Origin: Confluentibacter citreus
GTDB taxonomy: Bacteria > Bacteroidota > Bacteroidia > Flavobacteriales > Flavobacteriaceae
Direction: 5' to 3'
NCBI RefSeq assembly: GCF_002807055.1
Contig: NZ_NIXN01000002.1
Coordinates: 1-64,000, forward strand
DNA length: 64,000 nt
Positions 36,435 to 44,754 of the stretch are shown here, one piece after another. The notes under the pieces were generated by a model that had not been told where the DNA came from, made no database searches, and saw nothing but the letters and a program-made list of their open reading frames with translations. Within the stretch, counting starts at the first letter, position 1. Each line of letters begins with the position of its first letter. The position numbers were made by a program, and so were the translations under genes.

Positions 36435-37028
36435 ATGGACAGAAGAAAAGCAATACAACGAACGGGCCAATTGGCGGTAACTACCCTGTTAATGCCATCT
36501 ATGCTATCACTACTCCAATCGTGCAAAAAGGAAAACAGATTAGATTGGCAGCCTGAATTTTTAAAGGAGGAAGAAGCCAAAACCATATCCACTTTAGTAG
36601 ATATAATACTTCCTCGTACTGAAACACCAGGGGCATTAGACGTAAAAGTGGATATATTTATTGATAAGGTAATAGCACAAACCTATGATGCTACTGAGCA
36701 AGAAATTATCAGAGCAGAAATTGCCGCCTTTAATGCAGATTGCGAAAAGACATTCGGAAATATATTTATAGATTTGAACAAAACAGATCAGATCAAAGTA
36801 TTACAGGAAGCCGAGACCAATTCTGGAAAAATCAACCCTGGGGTTTGGGGAGCTTCCGTTGGTGAACAAAAGCCAATCGGTTTTTACAGAACTATGAAAT
36901 CGATGGCCATATGGGCTTATTTTACTTCTGAGGAAATAGGTAAAAACGTATTGAGCTACGACCCAGTTCCAGGTAACTATGAGCCGTGTAAACCACTCTC
37001 TGAAATAGGCAATCGCTGGAGTTTATAG
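36435..37028 (+). CDS. Gluconate 2-dehydrogenase subunit 3-family protein (Tat-exported small subunit)
   Basis: 197 residues. The N-terminus has a twin-arginine motif (MDRRKAIQRTG), a hydrophobic stretch and a possible lipobox ending in Cys at about 31 (LLQSC), so it may be a Tat-exported lipoprotein. The mature part contains the subunit 3 pattern: TISTLVDIILPRTETPGALD, then helices and a C-terminal PVPGNYEPC. In this family the small subunit escorts and stabilises the GMC flavoprotein. It starts 2 bases after the dehydrogenase stop and is the last gene before the convergent mnmE. Confidence 0.85.
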   Translation: MDRRKAIQRTGQLAVTTLLMPSMLSLLQSCKKENRLDWQPEFLKEEEAKTISTLVDIILPRTETPGALDVKVDIFIDKVIAQTYDATEQEIIRAEIAAFNADCEKTFGNIFIDLNKTDQIKVLQEAETNSGKINPGVWGASVGEQKPIGFYRTMKSMAIWAYFTSEEIGKNVLSYDPVPGNYEPCKPLSEIGNRWSL

Positions 37029-37069
37029 TCGTCTGAAATAAGTCCAAACATTTTAAATCTTATAAAATT

Positions 37070-37098
37070 GGATTTGGGTTTATAAAACACCCTAATCC
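37070..37098. terminator. Possible bidirectional hairpin between converging genes
   Basis: GGATTTGGGT pairs with ACCCTAATCC (one T-T mismatch) around a 9-base loop, midway between the stops of the subunit 3 gene and mnmE. T-tracts are weak on both sides, so termination is only plausible. Confidence 0.35.
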
Positions 37099-37146
37099 GT
37101 TTATGGATGTTTCAATAAAAATGGAACAATTGTGAAAAACCTTAAT

Positions 37147-38535
37147 CTATTTGCCGATGCAAAAATTAGCAAAAATGTTACCCAGTAAATCATCATTGGA
37201 AATTTCACCAGTAATTTCACCAAAATAATACAATGCCTGTCGAATATCAATAGCTAATAAGTCGCCAGATAAACCGGATTCCAGTCCATGTTTAACTTTT
37301 TCAATTTCATCCAATGCTTTTAATAAAGAATCGTAATGTCTTGAATTTGTTATAATTGTGTCATTATTTCTTAAAGCCCCTGTATTGACAAAACTTAATA
37401 GTTTATCTTTTAATTCATCAACCCCAGTGCCTTCTTTCGCAGATAATAATTCAAGATTTGAGATTTGAGATTTGAGATTTGAGATGTCATCTTCTGATAA
37501 TTTATCTATTTTATTGGCAAGTATAATAAGTGGTTTTTGTGGATATTTATTTTTAATCTTTTCTAATTCAATCTTAAATTGCGACCCCAATGTTTTAAAT
37601 TGTGTACTATCAAACAAATAAACAACAACGTGGGCCTGATCAATTTTTTCGAAGGTTTTTTTGATACCAATGCTTTCTACCACGTCTTTCGTTTCCCGAA
37701 TGCCTGCGGTATCAATAAATCGGAATCCCATCCCTCCTATGGAGATTTCATCTTCGACAGTGTCTCTTGTAGTTCCTGCAATTTCAGAAACGATAGCTCT
37801 TTCTTCATTTAAAAGCGCATTTAAAAGTGTTGATTTACCAACATTTGGTTCGCCCACAATCGCTACCGGAATGCCATTTTTAATGACATTTCCAACAGCA
37901 AAGGAATCTATCAATCGTTTTAAAACAAAGCTGATGCGTTCCAGTAACTCTTTAAATTTAGTTCTGTCCGCAAACTCAACATCTTCTTCTGCAAAATCTA
38001 ATTCCAATTCAATTAAGGATGCGAAATTTAATAGTTCTTCCCTTAATTTAGCGATTTCAGATGAAAAACCGCCACGCATTTGCTGCATGGCTATTTGATG
38101 TGATGCTTCATTATCACTTGTTATTAAATCGGCTACCGCTTCCGCTTGGCTTAAATCCAATTTTCCATTTAAAAAAGCGCGTAAGGTAAACTCCCCAGCC
38201 GTAGCCATTCGGCAACCATTTCGCAAAAATAATTGAATGATTTCTTGTTGAATATACTTAGAACCATGACATGAAATTTCAACCACATCTTCACCTGTAT
38301 AGGAATTCGGATTTTTAAAAACAGACACCAGAACTTCATCAATAGTTTTATTGCAATCCATAATATGCCCTAAATGGATGGTATGGGTTTTTTGTTTAGC
38401 CAAAATCTTTTCTGAAACCGATCTAAATTGTTTATCAGCAAAATGGATGGCATCTGCACCCGATAATCTTATAATGGCAATGGCGCCTGCGCCAGAAGGT
38501 GTTGCTAAAGCTACTATGGTATCTTGAAGTATCAT
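37147..38535 (-). CDS. mnmE: tRNA uridine-5-carboxymethylaminomethyl modification GTPase MnmE
   Basis: 462 residues, full length. An N-terminal folate-binding domain (starts DTIVALATPSGAGAIAIIRLSG), a helical middle and an inserted G domain: Walker A GEPNVGKST (about 225), DTAGIRE (about 274), NKID (about 340). The C-terminus is FCIGK, carrying the catalytic Cys. With MnmG it modifies the wobble U34 of certain tRNAs in the cytoplasm. Just after NKID, residues about 350-360 (ISNLKSQISNLE) are encoded by a heptamer repeat and extend the loop before the G5 region. A TACTTTTG box lies 4 bases before the ATG, so the transcript may be leaderless. Confidence 0.97.
   Translation of the reverse strand: MILQDTIVALATPSGAGAIAIIRLSGADAIHFADKQFRSVSEKILAKQKTHTIHLGHIMDCNKTIDEVLVSVFKNPNSYTGEDVVEISCHGSKYIQQEIIQLFLRNGCRMATAGEFTLRAFLNGKLDLSQAEAVADLITSDNEASHQIAMQQMRGGFSSEIAKLREELLNFASLIELELDFAEEDVEFADRTKFKELLERISFVLKRLIDSFAVGNVIKNGIPVAIVGEPNVGKSTLLNALLNEERAIVSEIAGTTRDTVEDEISIGGMGFRFIDTAGIRETKDVVESIGIKKTFEKIDQAHVVVYLFDSTQFKTLGSQFKIELEKIKNKYPQKPLIILANKIDKLSEDDISNLKSQISNLELLSAKEGTGVDELKDKLLSFVNTGALRNNDTIITNSRHYDSLLKALDEIEKVKHGLESGLSGDLLAIDIRQALYYFGEITGEISNDDLLGNIFANFCIGK
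37454..37485 (-). repeat. Heptanucleotide tandem repeat inside mnmE
   Basis: Four perfect copies of AGATTTG (37454-37481) plus AGAT. Because 7 is not a multiple of 3, gain or loss of one unit would shift the mnmE frame. It encodes the loop after the NKID motif. Confidence 0.85.
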
Positions 38536-38539
38536 GGGG

Positions 38540-38547
38540 CAAAAGTA
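38540..38547 (-). promoter_or_regulatory. -7 promoter box of mnmE
   Basis: TACTTTTG on the minus strand matches TAnnTTTG and ends 4 bases before the ATG at 38535, so transcription would start at or next to the start codon. Confidence 0.45.
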
Positions 38548-38634
38548 AATATAATTAGCTTAAATGATATGGGCTTTTTGTAAAACCTAAACCTTAAAAA
38601 TAGATGGATATTTTATCATAACTTATTAAAAAAT

Positions 38635-38654
38635 AAATACTTAAGTAAGTATTT
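38635..38654. promoter_or_regulatory. 20-bp inverted repeat in the mnmE/38880 divergent region
   Basis: AAATACTTA-AG-TAAGTATTT is a perfect dyad with 9-bp arms. The 344-base gap (38536-38879) is otherwise very AT-rich and holds only the two promoters. A dimer-binding operator is possible; the regulator is unknown. Confidence 0.35.
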
Positions 38655-38855
38655 AGCGTTTTTACGAAATATTTTTCTTTCTTTTAAACTTATTTAACAA
38701 ATTGGTAACATTAAAAAAAATGATGTAAATAGCTTATTTTTATGTATTTATGATTGTTTTATTATATTATTTATACATTTTTTCAAATGATTTTAATAAA
38801 ATAATGATTAATCAATAATAATTTGACGTCTCTTTATAATACTTCATTTGGGTGG

Positions 38856-38863
38856 TATATTTG
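38856..38863 (+). promoter_or_regulatory. -7 promoter box before the 38880 gene
   Basis: TATATTTG matches TAnnTTTG, and the start codon follows 17 bases later after a TTTTAAAAAATG context. No well-spaced TTTG is seen upstream. Confidence 0.45.
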
Positions 38864-38879
38864 CACTCCCTTTTAAAAA

Positions 38880-39311
38880 ATGAAACTTATGTCTATAACA
38901 GAGACCCCTCTATATCAGAATGTTAAAAGTCATGAAAAAACAAGTTTAGGTAATCTTTTCTTTTTTGAAAATTACATAGTTGCAGAGTTTTTTGAAGGTG
39001 TGGAAATTAATTATAACAATTTTGAAACTGTTAGAGAATTAATTAAAGAACATTTTGGAAATGACAGTTTCGGACTTATTAGCAACAGAATAAACTCATA
39101 TTCCATCGTTATTACTGATGCGCCATTATTTAATCAATGTGAAAGTCTGAAAGCGTATGCTACGGTAACCTACAGCCTATTTGCTGAACGCGTATTTAAC
39201 GTTGAAAATTATTTTTTTAAATTCAATAAGCAGAATTTTAATTCATTAACAGATGCTAAAGTTTGGGTTGAAGACACTTTAACCATACATACCCGGCAAT
39301 CACTTAACTAA
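38880..39311 (+). CDS. Conserved flavobacterial protein of unknown function
   Basis: 143 residues, no signal peptide and no membrane segment; alternative start at 38889 (MSITETPLYQ). The sequence has alternating strands and helices (LGNLFFFENYIVAEFFEGVEI, then NNFETVRELIKEHFGNDSFG, SLKAYATVTYSLFAE) reminiscent of a STAS or SpoIIAA-like alpha/beta fold, but I recognise no defining motif. It ends 12 bases inside the convergent CvfB-like gene. Probably a small cytoplasmic protein; function not assigned. Confidence 0.65.
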   Translation: MKLMSITETPLYQNVKSHEKTSLGNLFFFENYIVAEFFEGVEINYNNFETVRELIKEHFGNDSFGLISNRINSYSIVITDAPLFNQCESLKAYATVTYSLFAERVFNVENYFFKFNKQNFNSLTDAKVWVEDTLTIHTRQSLN

Positions 39312-40133
39312 ATAAATACCGTCTGGTTTTATATCAACTAAATGTTGTTTATATAAAGTGCCGACCGCCTTTTTGAAGTTTTTCTTACTCATTTGAAGTG
39401 TATTTTTAATAACTTCTGGGTCAGTTTTATCTGTTAAATTTAAATACCCACTATTATCTTGTAACTCATTCATGATTATTTGGGCATTGGGTTCTATATT
39501 TCTATAACCTACTTGACCTAGTGAAATATCCAACTTATTGCCCGGTCTTATTTTTTTAACCACACCTTTAAGGCGGTCACCAATACTTAAATCCGTAAAA
39601 ATATTGTCTTTGTAAATCAAGCCTAAATGCTTTTTGTTGACAATCACGTTCATGCCAATATCAGAGGGATGGGAAACGATTAAATCGACTTCTTCAAATT
39701 CTTTTACCGTAAGTTCTTTATTGTCCAAAAACTGATTGGTTTTACTGGAAGCTACCAGCCTATCTGATTTTTCATCTAAATAACAATGTACCAAATACCA
39801 ACCACCTTTCTTCATAGGAAAGGCTTGTTCTTTAAAAGGACAAAACAATTCCTTTACCAATCCCCAATCCAAAAAAGCACCATAATCAGTAACTTGGCTG
39901 CATCGCAATAAGGCATAATCATCCCGCTTTACATAAGGGAAGTCTGTAGAAGCAACTGGACGCTCTTCGTTATCCAAATAAACAAAAACATCAATTTTAT
40001 CCCAAATTTTAAATGATTCTGGAACATATCTATTTGGTAAAAGCACTTCATTATTTTCATCATCCACTAAATAGACGCCGTGATCTGTTTCTCGAAGTAT
40101 TTCTAAGGTGTTTATTTGTCCTAAATGTATCAT
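39300..40133 (-). CDS. CvfB/YitL-like S1 RNA-binding protein
   Basis: 277 residues. Three consecutive S1-like beta-barrel domains (starting GQINTLEILRETDHGVYL, DYALLRCSQVTDYGAFLDWG and IGMNVIVNKKHLGLIYKDNI) are followed by a winged-helix tail (KNTLQMSKKNFKKAVGTLYKQHLVDIKPDGIYL), the layout of the CvfB family. Such proteins bind RNA; CvfB affects virulence-factor expression in Staphylococcus, but the role in flavobacteria is not known. A TACCTTTG box sits 4 bases before the ATG. Its 3' end overlaps the convergent gene by 12 bases. Confidence 0.88.
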   Translation of the reverse strand: MIHLGQINTLEILRETDHGVYLVDDENNEVLLPNRYVPESFKIWDKIDVFVYLDNEERPVASTDFPYVKRDDYALLRCSQVTDYGAFLDWGLVKELFCPFKEQAFPMKKGGWYLVHCYLDEKSDRLVASSKTNQFLDNKELTVKEFEEVDLIVSHPSDIGMNVIVNKKHLGLIYKDNIFTDLSIGDRLKGVVKKIRPGNKLDISLGQVGYRNIEPNAQIIMNELQDNSGYLNLTDKTDPEVIKNTLQMSKKNFKKAVGTLYKQHLVDIKPDGIYLVK

Positions 40134-40137
40134 GCCG

Positions 40138-40145
40138 CAAAGGTA
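40138..40145 (-). promoter_or_regulatory. -7 promoter box of the CvfB-like gene
   Basis: TACCTTTG on the minus strand ends 4 bases before the start codon at 40133, placing the transcript start at or beside the ATG. Confidence 0.5.
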
Positions 40146-40203
40146 TAATATTAGATTGAGTTTTATTTACCTCAATAAAATTTTAAAAAAACTAAAAAAT
40201 CCA

Positions 40204-40237
40204 ACAAAAAAGCATTACCAAACTTTAGTAATGCTTT
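40204..40237 (-). terminator. Rho-independent terminator after the DUF2853 gene
   Basis: A perfect 10-bp stem (AAAGCATTAC with GTAATGCTTT, 9-base loop) lies about 25 bases past the stop of the DUF2853 gene, followed on the minus strand by a run of T. Confidence 0.8.
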
Positions 40238-40261
40238 CAATATATCTTGTTAAGATTGGGT

Positions 40262-40600
40262 TTAGTAAACCGATTCTTTTTTAAAGTGTTTCACTAATAA
40301 ATAGTACACAACAACTCTGTATTTATTACGATTGGATTTTCCATATGTTTCCATAATAGCATCAATGCCTTTATCTAAATCCGGACTATCTTTTAATCCC
40401 AATTTTTTGATTAAAAAATTACTTTTAATCGTTTGAAGTTCAGAAGCATCAGAACCTGACACAGTTGATGAATCTGCATTATATATGGAAGGTCCACAAC
40501 CAATTGTTACTTTGGTTAGTAAATCCATGTCTGCCATTACACCACATTTTTCCTTTAAATCTGCTGCGTACTTAGCGATAAGTTCATCTCTTTTACTCAT
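40262..40600 (-). CDS. DUF2853-family protein
   Basis: 112 residues, soluble and helical, recognised from MSKRDELIAKYAADLKEK at the N-terminus and a tail rich in Lys/Tyr (NRNKYRVVVYYLLVKHFKKE). DUF2853 proteins are small proteins of unknown function common in Bacteroidota and proteobacteria. The gene follows menD by 69 bases on the same strand and is closed by a strong terminator, so it may be the last gene of the menaquinone transcript, though a functional link is not shown. Confidence 0.8.
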   Translation of the reverse strand: MSKRDELIAKYAADLKEKCGVMADMDLLTKVTIGCGPSIYNADSSTVSGSDASELQTIKSNFLIKKLGLKDSPDLDKGIDAIMETYGKSNRNKYRVVVYYLLVKHFKKESVY

Positions 40601-40669
40601 AATAAATATTTTAAGGTTAATGAATTAGTTGGCTAAATATAAGGCTTTTAAAACAAAAAATATTATGTT

Positions 40670-42430
40670 CTAAGTTATGAAATTGAAATATTCCAAAAGG
40701 ATTTCGTCATTAAGCGTACGTGGGGTGAAAATTTCTAACAGTCGTGGATTTTCTGAATCTGAATAAAACGTTTGCATTTTACTTTTTATTTGTAATTCTG
40801 TTTTTGCAGTTACGTATTCAATGCCATACATTTTACATAAATGTTTAGCTGATAAATTATGTGTTGTTTCAAAAAAACTATCAAAATTTTCGCTGTTTTT
40901 ATGACCTGGTAATATTCTAAAAATACCACCGCCTTGATTATTAACAACAATAATCCTGAAATTTTTAGGGATGTAATTATTCCATAGTGCATTGCTATCA
41001 TAAATAAAACTCAAATCGCCCGTTATAAAAACGGTTGGCTTTTTACTAACTACGGCACATCCAACAGCTGTACTAGTACTGCCATCAATACCACTTGTAC
41101 CTCTATTGCAATACACTTCTAAGGTTTTATCAATGTTGAATAACTGTGTGTAGCGAATGGCAGAACTATTACCTATCTGCAAAATATAGTTTTTTGGCAC
41201 GGACTTTAATACAACCTCAAACACTTTTAAATCACTAAACGGAATTTGCGCTAAATATTGTTTGTGCTTTTGCAACCGTTTTTGTTTTACTACTGCCCAA
41301 ATATCTCGATAATTGCTTTTTACATAATGTGTTATTTTAGGCAACAACGCTTCAAAAAACTGATTTGGTGTTGCTTCTATATGGTTTGTCAAACAAAAAA
41401 AAGTGTCGTTTGCTAACTTTTTATCAATATGCCAATGTTGTTTGGGTTGGTGTTTTCTCAAAAATGTCTTTATTTTTTTTGATACTATTAACCCGCCAAA
41501 TGTTATTAATATATCTGGCTTTAACTGTTTTTGCTCTTCTTTTGTAAGTGGCGCAATCAGCTGGTCTATGGAAGGGAAAAAACTCTCATGGTGCAAGTTG
41601 GATGTGGTTTCTGTAAATACAATAACACTATTGTCTTCAGCCAATTCATTTAACCATTTTTGTTCCACTTCATTTGGATTACAAACACCTACCAAAACCA
41701 TTTTTTTAGCAGCCGAGTTCCAATCCTCTAAACAACTTTGGATAATATAAGAATCAATAGGCTTGTTTTTTAAAACAATGTTCTCTGATTTTGGAGATAC
41801 AGTTAACTTTCCAACCGTTTCATACAAAGGTTCGTCGAACGGAATGTTGATATGAACAGGGCCCTTGTTAATGATGGCATAGTTTATAGCTTCATTAATT
41901 TCAATTTCGTTGTGTGTTTGAATATCCTTTTGAAAACCTAGGAAACGTTCCAGCTTATCTTCTATATTTTTCATCATAGGTAATTCCTCATGCTCAGGGA
42001 TGTTGTTTTCATCCTTAACATCCAATTTTAAATTGGAAGAAAATAGAATATGGTTTTCAAATACATTTTTCTGGTTTATGGTTTGTCCATCTCCAATGCC
42101 AATTAAATGTTTAGGCCTATCGGCAGATAGTACCACCAAAGGAATATCACTGTAGAACGCCTCAGAGATCGCTGGATAATAATTCAACAGAGCACTTCCA
42201 GAGGTACAAAGGACAGCGGTAGGTTCTTGTAATTTTTGGGCTATTCCTAAAGCAAAAAAAGCAGCACTGCGTTCATCTACAATACTATAACATGAAAAGT
42301 AAGGATCATTTGTAAAGCCAATTGTTAAAGGGGCATTTCTGCTGCCCGGTGAGATAACAATATGCTTAATTTTCTTTGCTTTACAAAGTTGAATAACCGT
42401 TTGCGCGAGAGGAATTTTTGGGTAAATCAT
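40670..42430 (-). CDS. menD: 2-succinyl-5-enolpyruvyl-6-hydroxy-3-cyclohexene-1-carboxylate synthase (MenD)
   Basis: 586 residues. A thiamine-diphosphate enzyme of menaquinone synthesis that joins isochorismate and 2-oxoglutarate. The N-terminal domain has SPGSRNAPLTIGF, the conserved Glu of DERSAAFFALGIA, and TSGSALLNYYPAISEA. The C-terminal domain has the cofactor motif GDLSFIYDSNALWN at about 475. Length is normal for MenD. It follows the isochorismate synthase gene after 50 bases, with its own TACTTTTG box in between, so it may be transcribed both with and apart from menF. Confidence 0.95.
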   Translation of the reverse strand: MIYPKIPLAQTVIQLCKAKKIKHIVISPGSRNAPLTIGFTNDPYFSCYSIVDERSAAFFALGIAQKLQEPTAVLCTSGSALLNYYPAISEAFYSDIPLVVLSADRPKHLIGIGDGQTINQKNVFENHILFSSNLKLDVKDENNIPEHEELPMMKNIEDKLERFLGFQKDIQTHNEIEINEAINYAIINKGPVHINIPFDEPLYETVGKLTVSPKSENIVLKNKPIDSYIIQSCLEDWNSAAKKMVLVGVCNPNEVEQKWLNELAEDNSVIVFTETTSNLHHESFFPSIDQLIAPLTKEEQKQLKPDILITFGGLIVSKKIKTFLRKHQPKQHWHIDKKLANDTFFCLTNHIEATPNQFFEALLPKITHYVKSNYRDIWAVVKQKRLQKHKQYLAQIPFSDLKVFEVVLKSVPKNYILQIGNSSAIRYTQLFNIDKTLEVYCNRGTSGIDGSTSTAVGCAVVSKKPTVFITGDLSFIYDSNALWNNYIPKNFRIIVVNNQGGGIFRILPGHKNSENFDSFFETTHNLSAKHLCKMYGIEYVTAKTELQIKSKMQTFYSDSENPRLLEIFTPRTLNDEILLEYFNFIT

Positions 42431-42450
42431 GTTACAACTAATCTAAGCTA

Positions 42451-42458
42451 CAAAAGTA
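42451..42458 (-). promoter_or_regulatory. -7 promoter box of menD
   Basis: TACTTTTG on the minus strand lies about 20 bases before the menD ATG, inside the menF-menD gap. It suggests an internal promoter. Confidence 0.4.
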
Positions 42459-42480
42459 AGAAATAGCAAGTTAAGAAAAC

Positions 42481-43602
42481 CTATTGCAAAATATTTTTAA
42501 TAATCTTTGATTTTGAAACGGTTTCCTCCCACTCTGCTTCGGCATTGGAGGTTTCGGTAATACCACCTCCAATATAAATATTGGCATTTTGCCCTTGAAT
42601 TTGCATGCACCTTAAATTTACATAGAGCTGTGTACTCTTTTTTGTCATGGCATAAGCGCGGTTTTCTATGTTTTTTTTAGAAGCTCTTGGAGCCATAATC
42701 ATCTCAAAATTTAGCTCACCTAAAAATCCCGTATAAAAATCTCGGTTATACTGTTCGTTTCCTAGAATAAACGTTTTGGCGGCCGACTTGGGTAAACCAC
42801 AAACTGCAGGCGTTGGATGTAAATCGAAAATAAGTTGTTTCAAATTAGATGCCTCTGGTTTTAACTGCGCAGAAATCATGGTTCTTAAATGGAGTAAATT
42901 ACCCGCTTTAACCGTTTCGGTTTCAGAAACCTTTAAATTTTCGACAGATGGTTTTAAATGCTCAAGAATAAAATCGGTTACTATTTGTTGCTCATTAATT
43001 TCCTTGTCCTTCCAAACCACTTCTGTCGTACCATTATAATCTTGAGTTCCAGCCAATGACATGATGGAAAAACGATTACCTTCTATTTTCAGTAATGTTT
43101 CTGGTGTGGCACCTAGCCATAACCCTATTTTTGGGTGGTACCAGCAATAAACAAATGCCGATGGATACGTATTTAAAAGCCTTTTGAAAATAGAAATTGG
43201 ATCGCTTACCGAAAGTGGAACGGTTTCTTTTCTTGATAAAACAACCTTGGTAAATTGATTGTTCTTTACCGCTTGAACACCTTTGTTGATAAGATTGATA
43301 TGATTTAATTTCTCCTCAGCTGAAGCGTCTCTTGCTATATATTCCGATTTATTTTCAGCTACAGTATTAATGGTTACTTCTAATTGCTCAGAATTATTTA
43401 AAGGCATTAAAACCGTTCTTTCATTATCATTGAATGGGGAAAACACAAAACCTATTTCAGAAAAAGTTTCAGCATTACATAGGGTGTCATCATACTGAAA
43501 TATGCCTTTAACGAGTGCGCTATTGGGTTTTCGGTAGGCAACAAATGGCAATGCGTTTTGATATTGGGTTTCAATACGCTCAAAAAAATCTTCCAAAACC
43601 AT
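42481..43602 (-). CDS. menF: Isochorismate synthase (MenF/EntC type)
   Basis: 373 residues of the chorismate-binding enzyme family. It converts chorismate to isochorismate, the substrate branch for MenD. Visible signatures are SLAGTQDYNGTTEVVWKDKE, the HPTPAVCGLPKSAA motif, REx-type residues near NEQYNRDFYTGFLGEL, and GGGITETSNAEAEWEET at the end. Shorter than E. coli MenF (about 430), as usual for Bacteroidota. It starts 3 bases after the thioesterase stop and leads to menD; siderophore-type EntC is less likely given that context. Confidence 0.92.
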   Translation of the reverse strand: MVLEDFFERIETQYQNALPFVAYRKPNSALVKGIFQYDDTLCNAETFSEIGFVFSPFNDNERTVLMPLNNSEQLEVTINTVAENKSEYIARDASAEEKLNHINLINKGVQAVKNNQFTKVVLSRKETVPLSVSDPISIFKRLLNTYPSAFVYCWYHPKIGLWLGATPETLLKIEGNRFSIMSLAGTQDYNGTTEVVWKDKEINEQQIVTDFILEHLKPSVENLKVSETETVKAGNLLHLRTMISAQLKPEASNLKQLIFDLHPTPAVCGLPKSAAKTFILGNEQYNRDFYTGFLGELNFEMIMAPRASKKNIENRAYAMTKKSTQLYVNLRCMQIQGQNANIYIGGGITETSNAEAEWEETVSKSKIIKNILQ

Positions 43603-43605
43603 TAA

Positions 43606-44031
43606 CTAATTATTTTTTGGTAATGAAATGGTCGATAATTTACAAACGGCAATTAAATTATCGGCTTCATCCGTCACACGGATGTCCAATAATTGTGTGG
43701 TTCTTCCTTTATGGATAAATGTAGCTTTGGCATATACAAACCCTTCTTTAATACTTTTAATATGATTTGCTGTAATTTCTATTCCACGCACAAAAAATTT
43801 CTCGGTATCAATAAAAATATGCGATGCAAAACTCCCCACACTTTCTGCCAAGGCTGCTGTAGCGCCACCATGCAATACCCCATCGGGTTGGTGCACTCTA
43901 GAATTTACAGGCATTTTTGCCACCAAAAAATCAACGCCATAATCAATCACCTCAATTTGCAGGGTTTCCATCAAGGTGTTTTTACTGGCTGCATTTGCTT
44001 TTGCAATAACAATTTCTTTAGTTAATGACAT
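43606..44031 (-). CDS. PaaI-type hotdog thioesterase, likely menaquinone-linked
   Basis: 141 residues. A hotdog fold thioesterase with the PaaI/MenI pattern VHQPDGVLHGGATAALAESVGS, where Asp/His/Gly around the helix start form the active site. Being the first gene of a cluster with menF and menD, it probably hydrolyses 1,4-dihydroxy-2-naphthoyl-CoA, the thioesterase step of menaquinone synthesis; this follows from context rather than from diagnostic residues. It has its own TACTTTTG box upstream. Confidence 0.85.
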   Translation of the reverse strand: MSLTKEIVIAKANAASKNTLMETLQIEVIDYGVDFLVAKMPVNSRVHQPDGVLHGGATAALAESVGSFASHIFIDTEKFFVRGIEITANHIKSIKEGFVYAKATFIHKGRTTQLLDIRVTDEADNLIAVCKLSTISLPKNN

Positions 44032-44058
44032 AAAATATTGTATTTTTAATCATGTTTG

Positions 44059-44066
44059 CAAAAGTA
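44059..44066 (-). promoter_or_regulatory. -7 promoter box of the thioesterase-menF-menD genes
   Basis: TACTTTTG on the minus strand, 27 bases before the ATG at 44031, giving a short leader of about 20 bases. Confidence 0.45.
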
Positions 44067-44111
44067 CAAAATGACGAGTGAACCTAGTAAAAAATCAGTG
44101 TAAATAATAAC

Positions 44112-44157
44112 AGATTCCTGCCTACGCAGGAAATCAAAGATTCGACGAAGTCAATGA
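44112..44157 (+). repeat. Dispersed 46-bp palindromic repeat, copy 1
   Basis: Starts AGATTCCTGCCTACGCAGGA and ends GAAGTCAATGA. The first half folds as TTCCTGC/GCAGGAA. Copy 2 at 49524 matches at 43 of 46 positions by eye. It supplies the ATG at 44154, which is why the GNAT start is placed at 44163. Confidence 0.8.
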
Positions 44158-44162
44158 CAACC

Positions 44163-44741
44163 ATGAAAGTACCAACTCTAGAAAACCACCGTGTAAAATT
44201 GTCGCTTTTAGATTTAAGCAACTATAAACACTTAAGCCACATTGCCCAAGAACCTCATTTATTACAATACTCGCCCAGCAAAATTGATACGCCCGAAGAT
44301 TTAAAAGAGTACGTACAAACAGCCGTTGATGATTATTACCATAGAACCGCCATTCCTTTTATTGTGTTTGATAAAGACGCCAACGCTTATGCTGGTTGTA
44401 CCCGTTTCGGATTTATAAATTGGCAAAACAAAGTGATGCATATTGGTTGGACATGGATTGGCAACCAATTTCAAGGAACTGGTTTAAATATGCACATGAA
44501 GTTTTTAATGCTGCAATATGCATTTGAAACATTGGAATTTGATAAAGTAGAATTTCGGGTTGATGAACGTAATATACGCTCCAGAAAAGCGGTTGAAAAA
44601 CTAGGCGCTACATTAGAAGGCATTTTACGAAAAGACATCTTACTAATAGATGGTTTTAAACGAAGTAGTTGTTGTTATGGTATCTTAAAAGAGGAATGGC
44701 CCGCTATTAAAACGACTGTTTTTAAAGAGTTTTATTCTTAA
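44163..44741 (+). CDS. GNAT-family N-acetyltransferase (RimJ/RimL type)
   Basis: 192 residues from ATG 44163. The ATG at 44154 belongs to the dispersed repeat and is not favoured. Acetyltransferase features: LENHRVKLSLLDLSNYKHL at the start, the acetyl-CoA-binding region GWTWIGNQFQGTGLNMHMKF, and the terminal EFRVDERNIRSRKAVEKLGA typical of Rim-type ribosomal-protein or small-molecule acetyltransferases. The QGTG stretch replaces the usual R/QxxGxG/A in the expected place. Single gene between divergent or convergent neighbours. The substrate is unknown. Confidence 0.88.
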   Translation: MKVPTLENHRVKLSLLDLSNYKHLSHIAQEPHLLQYSPSKIDTPEDLKEYVQTAVDDYYHRTAIPFIVFDKDANAYAGCTRFGFINWQNKVMHIGWTWIGNQFQGTGLNMHMKFLMLQYAFETLEFDKVEFRVDERNIRSRKAVEKLGATLEGILRKDILLIDGFKRSSCCYGILKEEWPAIKTTVFKEFYS

Positions 44742-44754
44742 TAGAGGTCAAAAT

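Noticed and set aside
44154-44162. ATG at 44154 as the GNAT start
   Set aside because: It is part of the dispersed 46-bp repeat, which also has the same ATGA at 49566 where no gene starts.
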